Assembly: GCF_900156625.1 (NCBI RefSeq)
Contig: NZ_FTOB01000003.1
Span: 558,001 to 622,000, forward strand
DNA from: Zobellia uliginosa
GTDB taxonomy: Bacteria; Bacteroidota; Bacteroidia; Flavobacteriales; Flavobacteriaceae
DNA: 64,000 bases
Reading direction: 5' to 3'
The notes below the pieces were generated by a model. That model saw only the letters and a program-made list of their open reading frames with translations, was not told where the DNA came from and did no database searches. Position 1 is the first letter of the stretch, and every line of letters starts with the position of its first letter. This document shows, one piece after another, positions 27,266 to 36,126 of the stretch. The translations under genes were made by a program, and so were the position numbers.

Positions 27266-27673
27266 TTATTCTAAAAACTTGGCCCTTAGTTCAGGGGTCG
27301 GTACCATGCAATGCTCTTTTTTGCCGTACCATTTGTAGCGGTTCCGTGCGATAAAATCGTATACGATATCACGTAAACTCCTGGGAATCCATAGTAAAAT
27401 GGATGAAAGGGTTTTGTATCCCTTCAATTGTTTCCCGATTTCCAGGGCGGCATCGGATTTGATGTAGTAGGCGACACCTGGGTCGATAAGGATGATGGAA
27501 TCTATGCTGTCGGAGTCGATATTTCGTTCCGCAATCAACTTCTTTCCAAGTTCGCTTTGTAGCGGGGCATAGCGGAATACATCCAAGGTGTCCCTCTTTA
27601 TGACAAATTGAACGGCCCCGTTACAGAGGTTGCAAACGCCGTCAAAAAGAATGATTTGTTTTGAATTTTCCAC
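27266..27673 (-). CDS. DCC-family thiol-disulfide oxidoreductase (DUF393)
   Basis: This small 135-residue protein has the DUF393 signature: FDGVCNLCN with Cys14 and Cys17, then FRYAPLQSELG and the C-terminal WIPRSLRDIVYDFIARNRYKWYG. The fold is thioredoxin-like and a redox role is assumed, but no partner is known. Translation appears to start at a GTG (27673), because no in-frame ATG precedes the conserved motif. It converges with the symporter gene. Confidence 0.85.
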   Translation of the reverse strand: MENSKQIILFDGVCNLCNGAVQFVIKRDTLDVFRYAPLQSELGKKLIAERNIDSDSIDSIILIDPGVAYYIKSDAALEIGKQLKGYKTLSSILLWIPRSLRDIVYDFIARNRYKWYGKKEHCMVPTPELRAKFLE

Positions 27674-27780
27674 GTTGTAAAGGTAGTGTGCTATTTGATC
27701 AAGACCTAAATTTACAAGAGATTTAAGAGCTTGTCAAGCAAGGGGCCTTGGGTGTAAGGTTTTTTAGGAAGGTACGGGCA

Positions 27781-29955
27781 TCACTTCTTCGTTCGTTCGA
27801 CCAATTCCAGTTGGTCAACACTTACGTTTGTCGTGAATATACCGTAGTTTACAATGGCCTTGTTCTTTTCGAGGCTGTCTATGGTGCCAACGGATTTTCC
27901 GTCTTGCATGCGTACCCGGTCGCCTATTTTGAAAATGGGGCGCGGCTTGTTCTTCTCCTTGATGATTGCCTTTTTCTTTTCTACGATTTTTTTCTCGCGA
28001 ATGACCTTGACCTCTTTCTGTACTTCTTGTACCACCTTGGCCTTCTTGGCGCGTTCGGCCTTGGCCTGTGTAGCGGTCTTTTTCTTGCGCTTGCTGTTTT
28101 CCGTTTCTACTATGCGCAGGAGTTCGGAGACCAGTACGCGTTTCTTTTTGTCGATAAAATAGCGGTCGGCGGCCTTGTCGACCTTATTGCCCAGTTGTAC
28201 CATGCGCTGGTCGTGGTCGTAGAGCTCTTGGTAGTTCTCCAACTTGCTTTTTATCTTGGCGTTCAGCTTTTCGAGTCGGGCGGCTTCTTCCCTGGCCTTT
28301 GATTCTTCCTCTTGCAGTCTAGAACCCGTTTTAGCCATTTTGCTGCGTTCTTTTTGAAGTTTGGCTATGGTGGCATCAAAACGGACCTTACCGCGTTCTA
28401 TCTTCTTCTTTGCCTTGTTTATGAGGCTGTAGGGGATGCCGTTCTTCTGTGCGACCTCAAAAGTAAAGGAGCTACCTGCTTCCCCCAAGACCAATTGAAA
28501 GGTGGGCTCAAGGGTTTTGCTATTGAATACCATATTGGCATTGGTGGTATGTGGCAGTTCGTCGGCCAGGGCTTTAAGGTTGGCGTAGTGGGTGGTGATG
28601 ACCCCATAGGCTTCCCTTTCGTAAAAAACTTCCAAGAAGGCCTCGGCCAAGGCTCCACCTAATTCAGGGTCACTTCCGGTACCGAACTCATCGATAAGAA
28701 ACAGGGTTTCCTTGTCGCAAATCCGCAAAAAGTTTTTCATGTTCTTTAAGCGGTAGCTGTAGGTGCTGAGATGGTTTTCTATGGATTGATTGTCGCCTAT
28801 GTCGGTCAAAATGGTGTCAAACAAACAAACGGAACTCCTTTCGTGTACGGGAATTAGGAGTCCTGATTGAAGCATTACTTGAAGTAGCCCGATGGTCTTT
28901 AGGGTGATGCTTTTTCCCCCGGCATTGGGGCCACTGATGACGATGATCCGGTTTTCGGGATGCAGTTCAATGGTCTGTGGATAGGTTTCCGTATGCTGTA
29001 ATTTATTGCTCAAATACAACAGGGGGTGGAAGGCATCTCGTAAATACAGCCTTTTGTCATTGTTGATTTCGGGCAGTAATGCGTTGGTGTCCGTGGCGTA
29101 CGATGCCTTGGCGGCCGTGATGTCCATATGGGCGAGAAAGTCCTGGTACTCTGCCAATAACCAATCAAAGGGCCGTATTTGGTCCGTCAGTTCGTTTAAG
29201 ATGCGTTGAATTTCCTCTTTTTCATCGTATTCCAGGTTGTTGAGCTCGCGGCTGTATTTTAGGGTGGCCTCGGGTTCGATGTATACGATGCTTCCCGTCT
29301 TGGAGGTGCCCATTACGGTGCCTTTTATTTTTCGGCGGTACATGGCCTTTACGGCCAAGACCCTTCGGTTTTCGACTACCGATTCCCTGATGTCGTCAAG
29401 ATAGTCGGAGCCGTGGTAGGTGTTGAGGGCCGAGGCAAAGCTCTGTCCGATCTTGCCCTTCACCTGGTTCATCTGGCGGCGTATGTCGAAAAGTTTGTTC
29501 GAGGCCCTGTCCTTGACTTCCCCGAAACGGTCGATCACTAGGTCGATTTGCTTGGGAATATCGGTGTTCAATTCAATTTTATCGGAAACTTCAAAGAGTA
29601 AGGGGTAGTACTCCTTGAATTTTTTAAGGAATTTTTTCTGGGCGCCTACCGTGGTGCAAATGGTCGCAATCTTTTTAAAACTGCCCACTTCAAGGGTGGT
29701 GTTTTCGATACGGAGGAGCTGAAGTTCTTTGTTTATAGTGTCGAAACCATGGGGCGGGATGCGGTTTTCGCTGATAAAGGAGGATAGGTACTCCGCCGTT
29801 TGTCCTAAAATGGTAACAATGGATGCCTTATCGGCAATGGGGGCTATTTCCAATGCGCGTTCTTTTCCCAATTCGGTAGAGCAGCGGGCCGAAACCTGCT
29901 TTAAAACAGTAGGGAATTCTAGGTCTTGTACGGTTTTAGCGTGAATATTTGCCAT
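27781..29955 (-). CDS. mutS2: MutS2-type ATPase without Smr domain
   Basis: This 724-residue MutS homologue lacks the mismatch-binding domain I. The core and clamp helices fill residues ~1-330. The ATPase follows with Walker A GPNAGGKS and Walker B LFLIDEFGTGSDPE, and then a long coiled coil with Lys/Glu-rich helices (residues ~520-660). MutS2 proteins usually end in an Smr endonuclease domain with an LDLRG-type motif. Here the chain ends in a short beta segment (IGDRVRMQDGKSVGTIDSLE) and no Smr is visible. It may act in recombination control or ribosome rescue rather than mismatch repair. It has an exact -7 box. Confidence 0.9.
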   Translation of the reverse strand: MANIHAKTVQDLEFPTVLKQVSARCSTELGKERALEIAPIADKASIVTILGQTAEYLSSFISENRIPPHGFDTINKELQLLRIENTTLEVGSFKKIATICTTVGAQKKFLKKFKEYYPLLFEVSDKIELNTDIPKQIDLVIDRFGEVKDRASNKLFDIRRQMNQVKGKIGQSFASALNTYHGSDYLDDIRESVVENRRVLAVKAMYRRKIKGTVMGTSKTGSIVYIEPEATLKYSRELNNLEYDEKEEIQRILNELTDQIRPFDWLLAEYQDFLAHMDITAAKASYATDTNALLPEINNDKRLYLRDAFHPLLYLSNKLQHTETYPQTIELHPENRIIVISGPNAGGKSITLKTIGLLQVMLQSGLLIPVHERSSVCLFDTILTDIGDNQSIENHLSTYSYRLKNMKNFLRICDKETLFLIDEFGTGSDPELGGALAEAFLEVFYEREAYGVITTHYANLKALADELPHTTNANMVFNSKTLEPTFQLVLGEAGSSFTFEVAQKNGIPYSLINKAKKKIERGKVRFDATIAKLQKERSKMAKTGSRLQEEESKAREEAARLEKLNAKIKSKLENYQELYDHDQRMVQLGNKVDKAADRYFIDKKKRVLVSELLRIVETENSKRKKKTATQAKAERAKKAKVVQEVQKEVKVIREKKIVEKKKAIIKEKNKPRPIFKIGDRVRMQDGKSVGTIDSLEKNKAIVNYGIFTTNVSVDQLELVERTKK

Positions 29956-29974
29956 TCTTAATTTATTGCGACGG

Positions 29975-29982
29975 CAAAGGTA
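29975..29982 (-). promoter_or_regulatory. Promoter -7 box of mutS2
   Basis: On the minus strand this reads TACCTTTG, an exact TAnnTTTG, 19 bases before the ATG at 29955. Confidence 0.6.
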
Positions 29983-30033
29983 GGCATTGGCGACGAGATG
30001 TGAAATCCTTGGGCTTGGGCGATAAAAGAGCTT

Positions 30034-30543
30034 TTATTCAATTCGTCTTCCCTGTGTGGTGAACGATAGTCCTTGTTGTGACATGGTCGAATTCATTATG
30101 CCTTCGAACAAGGGTTCGGGGCAACCTTTGGGGATTTTCCATTCAATGAGGAAATTAGAGCCGGTTCCGCCTTCGATATCGATCTCGTCAATGATGATTT
30201 CGGTGGTTTCCATAGGGGCGAGGTAAATGGGGTGGTCAAAATACGTACGGACCGCTTTGCCATGGGTGTCAAAATACTCCGCCTTTGTCAGGTAGACCGT
30301 ATCCTTGTCGCTGGTGTTTCGCAAACTGGCCATTGCGGTCAGGTTGTGGGTCTTATGTTCCGAGATGCTATAGATTTGGGAATAGATGGAAAGGTAGGTT
30401 TTGCCGAATTCCAAGGAATCCTTCATTGAGATGTCTACCTTTCGCTTAGACCAGTTAACGGGGTCTATCGAGCTTATTTCCTTTTCCTCGATACAGCTGA
30501 ACAGCAGGCTTAGGGTTGATAGGGTCAAAAGATATTTTTTCAT
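30034..30543 (-). CDS. DUF3124 lipoprotein
   Basis: The 169-residue product has a lipobox with Cys17 (LLFSC). The mature part matches DUF3124: TYLSIYSQIYSISEHKTHNL, ASLRNTSDKDTVYL, YFDTHGKAVRTYFD, METTEIIIDE, GGTGSNFLIEW, and LSFTTQGRRIE at the end. The function of this family is unknown. It should be an envelope lipoprotein. It is divergent from ung. Confidence 0.85.
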   Translation of the reverse strand: MKKYLLTLSTLSLLFSCIEEKEISSIDPVNWSKRKVDISMKDSLEFGKTYLSIYSQIYSISEHKTHNLTAMASLRNTSDKDTVYLTKAEYFDTHGKAVRTYFDHPIYLAPMETTEIIIDEIDIEGGTGSNFLIEWKIPKGCPEPLFEGIMNSTMSQQGLSFTTQGRRIE

Positions 30544-30598
30544 TGTTCTCAGTGTTTAAAGGAACGCATCCTGTGGATGGCGCACTGTATTTTTTGAG

Positions 30599-30606
30599 TA
30601 TTTTTG
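30599..30606 (+). promoter_or_regulatory. Likely promoter -7 box of ung
   Basis: TATTTTTG matches TAnnTTTG and lies 78 bases before the ung ATG, giving a leader of about 70 bases. It is plausible but not unique in this AT-rich stretch. Confidence 0.45.
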
Positions 30607-30683
30607 AAGCCGATGATAAAAGATTTCGAGGCTTGGTCCGGTTGTCGGCTATCATCACTGTAATACAAAAATGATAATAATAA

Positions 30684-31349
30684 ATGACAGTACAAATACA
30701 TAAAAGCTGGTTAGGGCCGCTTTCCGAAGAATTTGAACAAGCGTATTTTAAAGAGTTGACGGCCTTTGTTAGGGATGAATATACACGATATACCTGTTAT
30801 CCCAAGGGGAAGGATATCTTTGCCGCCTTTGATCATAGCCCTTTTGATGCGACCAAGGTGGTGATCATCGGTCAGGATCCCTACCATGGCCCAGGCCAAG
30901 CGAACGGCCTTTGTTTTTCGGTAAAGGACGGGGTGCCCCACCCGCCATCCTTGGTCAATATTTTCAAGGAAATCGAAACCGATTTAGGGAAACCCTATCC
31001 CCAAAGTGGAAACCTTGAACGATGGGCCGATCAAGGGGTGCTTCTTTTGAATGCGACGCTTACCGTACGGGCCCATGAGGCGGGCAGCCATCAGAAAAAA
31101 GGGTGGGAAACCTTTACCGATGCGGTCATTAAAACGCTATCCAAGGAAAAAGAAGACCTTGTATTTCTACTTTGGGGCGGGTTCGCAAAGAAAAAAGCGG
31201 GGTTGATCGATAAGAACAAACACCATATCTTGACTTCTGGACATCCGTCGCCCTTAAGTGCCAATCGTGGCTATTGGTTCGGAAACAGACATTTTAGCCA
31301 GGTCAATGAAATTCTTGAAAAGAAAGGACTTAAGCCTATTAATTGGTAG
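30684..31349 (+). CDS. ung: Uracil-DNA glycosylase
   Basis: This 221-residue family-1 uracil-DNA glycosylase removes uracil from DNA as the first step of base-excision repair. The water-activating loop GQDPYHGPGQ has catalytic Asp65. The uracil-binding LCFSV, the VLLLNATLTV segment and the DNA-intercalation loop HPSPLSANRG are present. Length is normal. Its last 11 bases overlap the end of the convergent gene at 31339-31770. Confidence 0.96.
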   Translation: MTVQIHKSWLGPLSEEFEQAYFKELTAFVRDEYTRYTCYPKGKDIFAAFDHSPFDATKVVIIGQDPYHGPGQANGLCFSVKDGVPHPPSLVNIFKEIETDLGKPYPQSGNLERWADQGVLLLNATLTVRAHEAGSHQKKGWETFTDAVIKTLSKEKEDLVFLLWGGFAKKKAGLIDKNKHHILTSGHPSPLSANRGYWFGNRHFSQVNEILEKKGLKPINW

Positions 31350-31770
31350 TTTGGTTATCGGCAATGGCGTCTTCGAACCCTGTGTTTTTTGGCGGGAGGG
31401 GCTGTATCTCCGGTTTTACGCGTAAATATTCCTGATATTGATAGGGGTAGAGTACGTCTGCCATTTCAAAGCTTTCGTGCTTCGATATGGTTTTGAGGTG
31501 ATGGCGTTTTTCCCCTTCTGACATGTTGGCATTATCTTCAATGGACTTTCGCTTCACCAAGTATTTGGCTACCGTACTTTGAAAATCTAATGCCTGTTCG
31601 GCGCCCATAACAAGGCTTGGTTGATATTCGGCCGTAATGTCCCTGGCTTTTTCGCGAATGTTACGGTCGATTTGAAGGGCGTAAAAGGTTTGTGCTTGTG
31701 CAAAAAGAATACCACAGAAAAATACAAGCACAACTAAAAACTGTGATGTTCTTGCTGGTTTGGTTTTCAT
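31339..31770 (-). CDS. Small exported protein of unknown function
   Basis: This 143-residue protein has a signal peptide with cleavage near FAQAQ (residue ~27). The mature part is helical and charged (IDRNIREKARDITAEYQPSL, SEGEKRHHLKTISKHES) and ends in a Pro-rich tail. I recognise no family. A structural or regulatory envelope role is only a guess. Its stop overlaps the end of ung on the other strand. Confidence 0.6.
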   Translation of the reverse strand: MKTKPARTSQFLVVLVFFCGILFAQAQTFYALQIDRNIREKARDITAEYQPSLVMGAEQALDFQSTVAKYLVKRKSIEDNANMSEGEKRHHLKTISKHESFEMADVLYPYQYQEYLRVKPEIQPLPPKNTGFEDAIADNQTTN

Positions 31771-31844
31771 TTTGAATAAGAATAAATTGAACTTTGGTTT
31801 AATCTAGCATAAAATTAAAATACAGTCCAATTCAAATCAAGGGG

Positions 31845-32702
31845 TCAATTGCTAAAAGTTTGTAAAATTTCGGCTGGTTTTAACTTTTTGTCGATTAACT
31901 TTAAGTTAAATAGGGTATCTATCACCTTTTCAATCGTTTGTGGACTCGTTTGAGTCTGTCCCCAGCGGGTCATTTTTAACCATTCTTTAATATCTTCAAG
32001 TTGTTGGCCGTATCTATTGGCCAGGGTGCGGTCAATACTCGGTATCTCCTTGAATTCCAAAGTGTAGTTGTTGATGATCTCTAAAATATGGTTTAGGGTG
32101 GCTGCCTCTTCATCGATAAATTTCTGTGTAGCGGCTACCACGAAACAGGGCCATGGGGTGGGGCAGTCGCCCAAGCGTCTAAAAACTCCTTGGTCTACTA
32201 TAGGTTGGGTCGTAAAGTGCTCCCACATAAAATAGTCCGCCTGGCCTTCCGTCAAGGCGGTAACGGCCCCATCAAGGTTGTTGATAATTTCAAAGGAGAG
32301 GGAGTCGGTCGGCCATCCTTCGTTTTTGGCGTTTACAAAGGCCATTAAGTGGCTTCCACTACCTAGTCGGCTAATGGCGGCCTTGGTGTCCTTGAGGTCG
32401 GCTATGGATGTATATGGACTTTTGGCGCCTACGTGAATGCCCCATTGTAGGGGAGAGGAAATGTATTCTTGAACAATTCTGGTGGGATTCCCTTCGGTAA
32501 TACTCTTTACAAGGCCTTCGGTCAAGATAATGGCCAGTTCGGTTTCCCGGTTTTGGAGCATTTGGCACATTTTGCCCGTTCCTTCGGGTATATCGGTCCA
32601 TTCAAGGTCTATACCTCTTTCTTCAAAAGCCCCTTCTTCTATGGCCATATGCCAGGGAAGGTTGAAATGTTCGGGAACGCCTATGATTCTCACTTTCTTC
32701 AT
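31845..32702 (-). CDS. NMT1/THI5-like substrate-binding-fold protein without signal peptide
   Basis: This 285-residue protein has the periplasmic-binding fold of NMT1/SsuA-like proteins: VRIIGVPEHFNLPWHMAIEE, FEERGIDLEWTDIPEGTGKM, LAIILTEGLVKSI, and a C-terminal helical part. Unlike ABC-transporter receptors it begins directly with the first strand and has no signal peptide. No permease or ATPase gene is near. It may bind a small molecule in the cytosol, or act as an enzyme like the yeast THI5 pyrimidine synthase. That idea is speculative. Confidence 0.75.
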   Translation of the reverse strand: MKKVRIIGVPEHFNLPWHMAIEEGAFEERGIDLEWTDIPEGTGKMCQMLQNRETELAIILTEGLVKSITEGNPTRIVQEYISSPLQWGIHVGAKSPYTSIADLKDTKAAISRLGSGSHLMAFVNAKNEGWPTDSLSFEIINNLDGAVTALTEGQADYFMWEHFTTQPIVDQGVFRRLGDCPTPWPCFVVAATQKFIDEEAATLNHILEIINNYTLEFKEIPSIDRTLANRYGQQLEDIKEWLKMTRWGQTQTSPQTIEKVIDTLFNLKLIDKKLKPAEILQTFSN

Positions 32703-32828
32703 AATTGCTGTAATTCTGCTTGTAGCGGTAAAATTAAAAAAAAGAACGCCTTGACAATGCGATAAAACGAATGGATGTTAAGGTGTAGTCTTTTTGTGGA
32801 TATGGGAAAAGTCGAACTGGATGTTCGT

Positions 32829-33701
32829 TTAGCCGGTGGTCAATTTTTCCAAGGTGTACCGGATCAGGTTTTCAACGGACTTGGTAGGCTCCGTGCTAAA
32901 CGCGCCGGTTGCCCGATTGGCCAGAATGCAATTCATGGAAACGGCACGGTGTCCGAGTAATTTGGAAAGTCCGTAAATGCCCGAAGTCTCCATTTCAAGG
33001 TTGGTAATGTGTATGCCCTTGTATTCAAAAGAGTCGAGTTTGGCCTGTAGGTCTGGATCGCTCAGTTGGAGTCTTAAAACACGACTTTGTGGTCCGTAAA
33101 AGCCTATATTGGTTACGGTGGTACCTAATCGTATACGATTTGATATAAGTCGGTCGCCAAGGTTTTTGTCGTGTTTTACCACATAGGGCACCGATTTGTT
33201 CGGCGACCAATCGGCATGTGCTACAAAGGCTTTTGATATATCGGTTTCCTGTATGTGTTCGCTATCATAAAAGTGCAATAGGCCATCAAAACCCATGGCG
33301 TATTCGCTCATTAAAAAGGAGTCTATGGGAATGTCGGATCGGATAGATCCCGATGTGCCGATTCTTACGATATCCAATACCGTTTTCTCTTCTTTTGGAC
33401 TTCGGGTGTCGAAATCGATATTGGCAAGGGCATCGAGTTCGTTGAAGACGATATCGATGTTGTCAGTGCCTATGCCTGTAGAGACGACCGAAAGGCGTTT
33501 GCCGTTCAGGGTTCCGGTATGGGTGTGGAATTCCCGTTTGCCTTTTTTTAGTTCTACGGTATCAAAAAACTTGGAAACCGCCCCTACGCGATCGGGGTCA
33601 CCTACGGTAATGATGGTATGCCCGATATCCTCGGGGCGTAAATTTAAATGATAGATGCTCTTATCCGCATTTAAGACAAGCTCAGAGGGTCTTAATTGCA
33701 T
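32829..33701 (-). CDS. Nucleoside phosphorylase, uridine-phosphorylase-like
   Basis: This 290-residue member of the PNP/UDP family carries the phosphate-binding GDPDRVG, the TGIGTDNIDIV strand, RIGTSGSI, and the ribose/base site NLEMETSGIYGLS. It cleaves a nucleoside with phosphate to give base and ribose-1-phosphate. A uridine substrate is likely but purine or methylthioadenosine is possible. It starts 4 bases after the DUF1835 gene stop, so the two are co-transcribed. Confidence 0.87.
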   Translation of the reverse strand: MQLRPSELVLNADKSIYHLNLRPEDIGHTIITVGDPDRVGAVSKFFDTVELKKGKREFHTHTGTLNGKRLSVVSTGIGTDNIDIVFNELDALANIDFDTRSPKEEKTVLDIVRIGTSGSIRSDIPIDSFLMSEYAMGFDGLLHFYDSEHIQETDISKAFVAHADWSPNKSVPYVVKHDKNLGDRLISNRIRLGTTVTNIGFYGPQSRVLRLQLSDPDLQAKLDSFEYKGIHITNLEMETSGIYGLSKLLGHRAVSMNCILANRATGAFSTEPTKSVENLIRYTLEKLTTG

Positions 33702-33705
33702 GCGG

Positions 33706-34638
33706 TTAGAGTTTTAAGATCCTATTCGCCTCGGTATTGTATAAAAAGTTGTACTTGAGGGCCCCGCCTAAATACACGTCGTTATCTTGAATGCACGAGT
33801 AGTAGCTGGTCTTGTTTTCGAGGATTTCCTTCCCTTTTTTCGATAATCGCACCGGGTTAAAGCTGGTGAACAAGGGTTTTAAGCGACCCAAGGCCCTATC
33901 GAACTGGTTATCGGTAAAACCGAGGAACTTTTGGTTTTCCATGATTTCGGAAACAAAGGCGCCTTTTGATTTTGGTTTCTTTTCCACGGCCAGCTGTAAA
34001 ATACTGTTTTCCATCGCGTTCAGGCCGTTTTTTATACTTGGGAAACGGTGCAGGTGCGAATGTATGGCGTCGGAAAGGTAATTGAACTGAAACTCGCCGT
34101 AATCGGTAAGGTTCTCAAGGCGGATGGGGTTGTCGCTACAATACAGTTGCCATACGTAATCGGCATACTCTATATCGTCTTGACTTAATTCTATTTTGTT
34201 TTCGTATAGTTTCAAGAGCTGCTCATCGTTGAGCTCGTTGAGGGTGTACATTTTATTGGAGTCGTCTTCCTTACCGCTGCAGACCAGTGAAATCTGGGCA
34301 TACTTGCGGTTGGTCTTTAGCCAGCTCAGTACGGCGATCATATTGATCTGACAAAAAAGGTCATACTCGAACCAAAGAACAATTTCATCTTGTTGCTTGT
34401 GGTTACATAGGGAACGATATTCCTTTAACGTTTTCTCTATAAACCAAGATTTTGAAACTTTATAGTTCTTGTTCAAAAACTCAAAACGGGCTTTCCAGAA
34501 AGGCTCGCTTCCCACGTTGGTCAGCGTTTTTCCTTCGCAGAGCATCTCACGCCATGTGATGATGTCCCCCTTAAGTTTTAATGATTTAAGTCTTTCCGTA
34601 AAGCTATCTCCGTTGGTGATGTGCAAAAGGGAACTCAT
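33706..34638 (-). CDS. DUF1835 domain protein
   Basis: This 310-residue protein matches DUF1835. It starts with LHITNGDSFTERLKSL and then WREMLCEGKT, and shows IVLWFEYDLFCQINMIAVLSW further on. The C-terminal ~150 residues are helical and resemble the usual DUF3658-type tail. Members are cytosolic and uncharacterised. It is the first gene of a two-gene unit with the nucleoside phosphorylase and has its own -7 box. Confidence 0.85.
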   Translation of the reverse strand: MSSLLHITNGDSFTERLKSLKLKGDIITWREMLCEGKTLTNVGSEPFWKARFEFLNKNYKVSKSWFIEKTLKEYRSLCNHKQQDEIVLWFEYDLFCQINMIAVLSWLKTNRKYAQISLVCSGKEDDSNKMYTLNELNDEQLLKLYENKIELSQDDIEYADYVWQLYCSDNPIRLENLTDYGEFQFNYLSDAIHSHLHRFPSIKNGLNAMENSILQLAVEKKPKSKGAFVSEIMENQKFLGFTDNQFDRALGRLKPLFTSFNPVRLSKKGKEILENKTSYYSCIQDNDVYLGGALKYNFLYNTEANRILKL

Positions 34639-34691
34639 TTAAGGTATAATTAGGTTCTAGTCAATAAAAGTACTATTTATTGAAAAAAAAG

Positions 34692-34699
34692 CAAAAATA
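34692..34699 (-). promoter_or_regulatory. Promoter -7 box of the DUF1835-phosphorylase unit
   Basis: On the minus strand this reads TATTTTTG, an exact TAnnTTTG, 53 bases before the ATG at 34638. Confidence 0.55.
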
Positions 34700-34756
34700 A
34701 TTAACACAATTACGGACTTGTTCTATATGTCGTGTCAGGGCTTGTGTTTACGGGAC

Positions 34757-35086
34757 TTATCCGCCAACGCGTTTGACTGAAAAACCTTTTTCTTTCAATA
34801 AAGTCATAATGCGGTCCCTATAATCGCCCTGAATTATGATTTGTCCGTTTTTAAAAGAGCCCCCAACGCTGAGTTTGGTCTTAAGCTCTTTTGCCAATTT
34901 CTTAAAATCGCTTTCGGCACCGTTATAACCTTCTAAAATCGTGATAGGTTTTCCCTTTCGCTTTTCGTATTTGCAGATAATCGGGTCGTCTTGAAGCCAG
35001 ATGTCACTTTTTTTCGCTGCCGTGGGTTCCGGGGTTTCGGGCTTGTGGTCCGGAAATAAGTTTTTGAGTTGGTCCTGTAAATCCAT
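34757..35086 (-). CDS. SUI1/eIF1-like translation factor (YciH type)
   Basis: This 109-residue protein ends in an SUI1 domain (GKPITILEGYNGAESDFKKL, VGGSFKNGQIIIQGDYRDRI, LLKEKGFSVKRVGG). The N-terminal ~45 residues are variable and charged. Bacterial SUI1 proteins resemble eukaryotic eIF1 and are thought to influence translation initiation fidelity, but the role is not settled. It lies 2 bases after the 2OG-oxygenase gene and is probably translated from the same transcript. Confidence 0.88.
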   Translation of the reverse strand: MDLQDQLKNLFPDHKPETPEPTAAKKSDIWLQDDPIICKYEKRKGKPITILEGYNGAESDFKKLAKELKTKLSVGGSFKNGQIIIQGDYRDRIMTLLKEKGFSVKRVGG

Positions 35087-35088
35087 GC

Positions 35089-36039
35089 TTAACCTTTTAT
35101 AAGTCCGAGTTCGATCAAACGCTCGTGAAGGAACTCCCCAGCGGTGATGTCTTCAAATTGTTTCGGGTGCGATTCGTCAACACAGTTTTCCAAACAGTTC
35201 AAGGGCATGCCGCTTATCGGGTGCATAAAGAAAGGAATGGAATAGCGTGAAGCGCCCCAAAGTTCCCTTGGCGGGTTGATCACCTGGTGTATAGTGGACT
35301 TCAATTTGTTGTTCGTGAGGCGCGATAGCATATCGCCTACGTTGATCATGAGCTGGTCGGGCCGTGCAATGGCATCTACCCACTCGCCCTTGTGGTTCTT
35401 CACTTGGAGTCCCCTTCCTTGGGCGCCCATTAATAAGGTAATAAGGTTAATATCGCCATGGGCGGCGGCACGTACCGCATTTTTAGGTTCGGAAGTTATA
35501 GGAGGGTAGTGAATCGGGCGGAGTATGGAATTCCCGTTCTTGATAAACTCGTCAAAGTAGTTTTCCTCCAAATCGAGGTGGAGGGCCAGGGCCCGTAATA
35601 CGTATTTGGCCGTCTTTTCCAACATCTTATAGGTTTCCTTGCCTACCTCGTTGAACTTGGGCAGTTCGGCTACTTCAACATTGTCGGGGTATTCCGCTTC
35701 GAGCTTGGGGTCGTTTTCAACGTATTGGCCAAAGTGCCAAAACTCTTTAAGGTCGCCTTCTTTGCGTCCCTTGGCATGTTCCTTGCCGAAGGAAGTGTAT
35801 CCGCGTTGTCCGCCAATGCCCTCTATTTCGTACTTGTCCTTCACCTCCTGGGGAAGGTCGAAGAATTTCTTTATTTCGTCGTATAGGTTCTTTACCAAGT
35901 CTTCCGATAGAAAATGACCGCTTAGGGCTACAAAGCCGATGTTCTCGAAAGCGGCGCCTATTTCTTTTATAAATTTCTCTTTTCTTTCGCTGTTGTCCGA
36001 AACAAAATCCCGTAAATCTACGCTAGGTATTGCACTCAT
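35089..36039 (-). CDS. 2-oxoglutarate/Fe(II) oxygenase, isopenicillin N synthase family
   Basis: The 316-residue protein has the DIOX_N domain (FENIGFVALSGHFLSEDLV) and the double-stranded beta-helix of the 2OG-Fe(II) superfamily. The metal ligands are His194 and Asp196 in HGDIN and His251 in TIHQV. Arg265 in SRYSIPFF binds the 2-oxoglutarate carboxylate. It hydroxylates or oxidises an unknown small molecule. It is the first gene of a two-gene unit with the SUI1-like factor, and is divergent from the fused E1 gene. Confidence 0.88.
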   Translation of the reverse strand: MSAIPSVDLRDFVSDNSERKEKFIKEIGAAFENIGFVALSGHFLSEDLVKNLYDEIKKFFDLPQEVKDKYEIEGIGGQRGYTSFGKEHAKGRKEGDLKEFWHFGQYVENDPKLEAEYPDNVEVAELPKFNEVGKETYKMLEKTAKYVLRALALHLDLEENYFDEFIKNGNSILRPIHYPPITSEPKNAVRAAAHGDINLITLLMGAQGRGLQVKNHKGEWVDAIARPDQLMINVGDMLSRLTNNKLKSTIHQVINPPRELWGASRYSIPFFMHPISGMPLNCLENCVDESHPKQFEDITAGEFLHERLIELGLIKG

Positions 36040-36061
36040 GTGATTGCTTTATAATTTTTAT

Positions 36062-36069
36062 CAAAGTTA
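36062..36069 (-). promoter_or_regulatory. Promoter -7 box of the 2OG-oxygenase gene
   Basis: On the minus strand this reads TAACTTTG, an exact TAnnTTTG, 22 bases before the ATG at 36039. Confidence 0.6.
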
Positions 36070-36118
36070 GTAAAATATGGTCAACTATTATATATAACAA
36101 ATCGAGCGTCAGATGTGG

Positions 36119-36126
36119 TATTTTTG
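36119..36126 (+). promoter_or_regulatory. Promoter -7 box of the fused E1 gene
   Basis: TATTTTTG matches TAnnTTTG. It puts the transcript start near 36133, so the translation start must be the ATG at 36169 and not the in-frame GTG at 36115. Confidence 0.6.

Noticed and set aside
27748-28302. Long open frame (184 codons) on the plus strand inside mutS2
   Set aside because: It is antisense to the coding region of mutS2, has a Phe/Leu-rich composition typical of the complement of Lys/Glu-rich coiled coil, and no motif.
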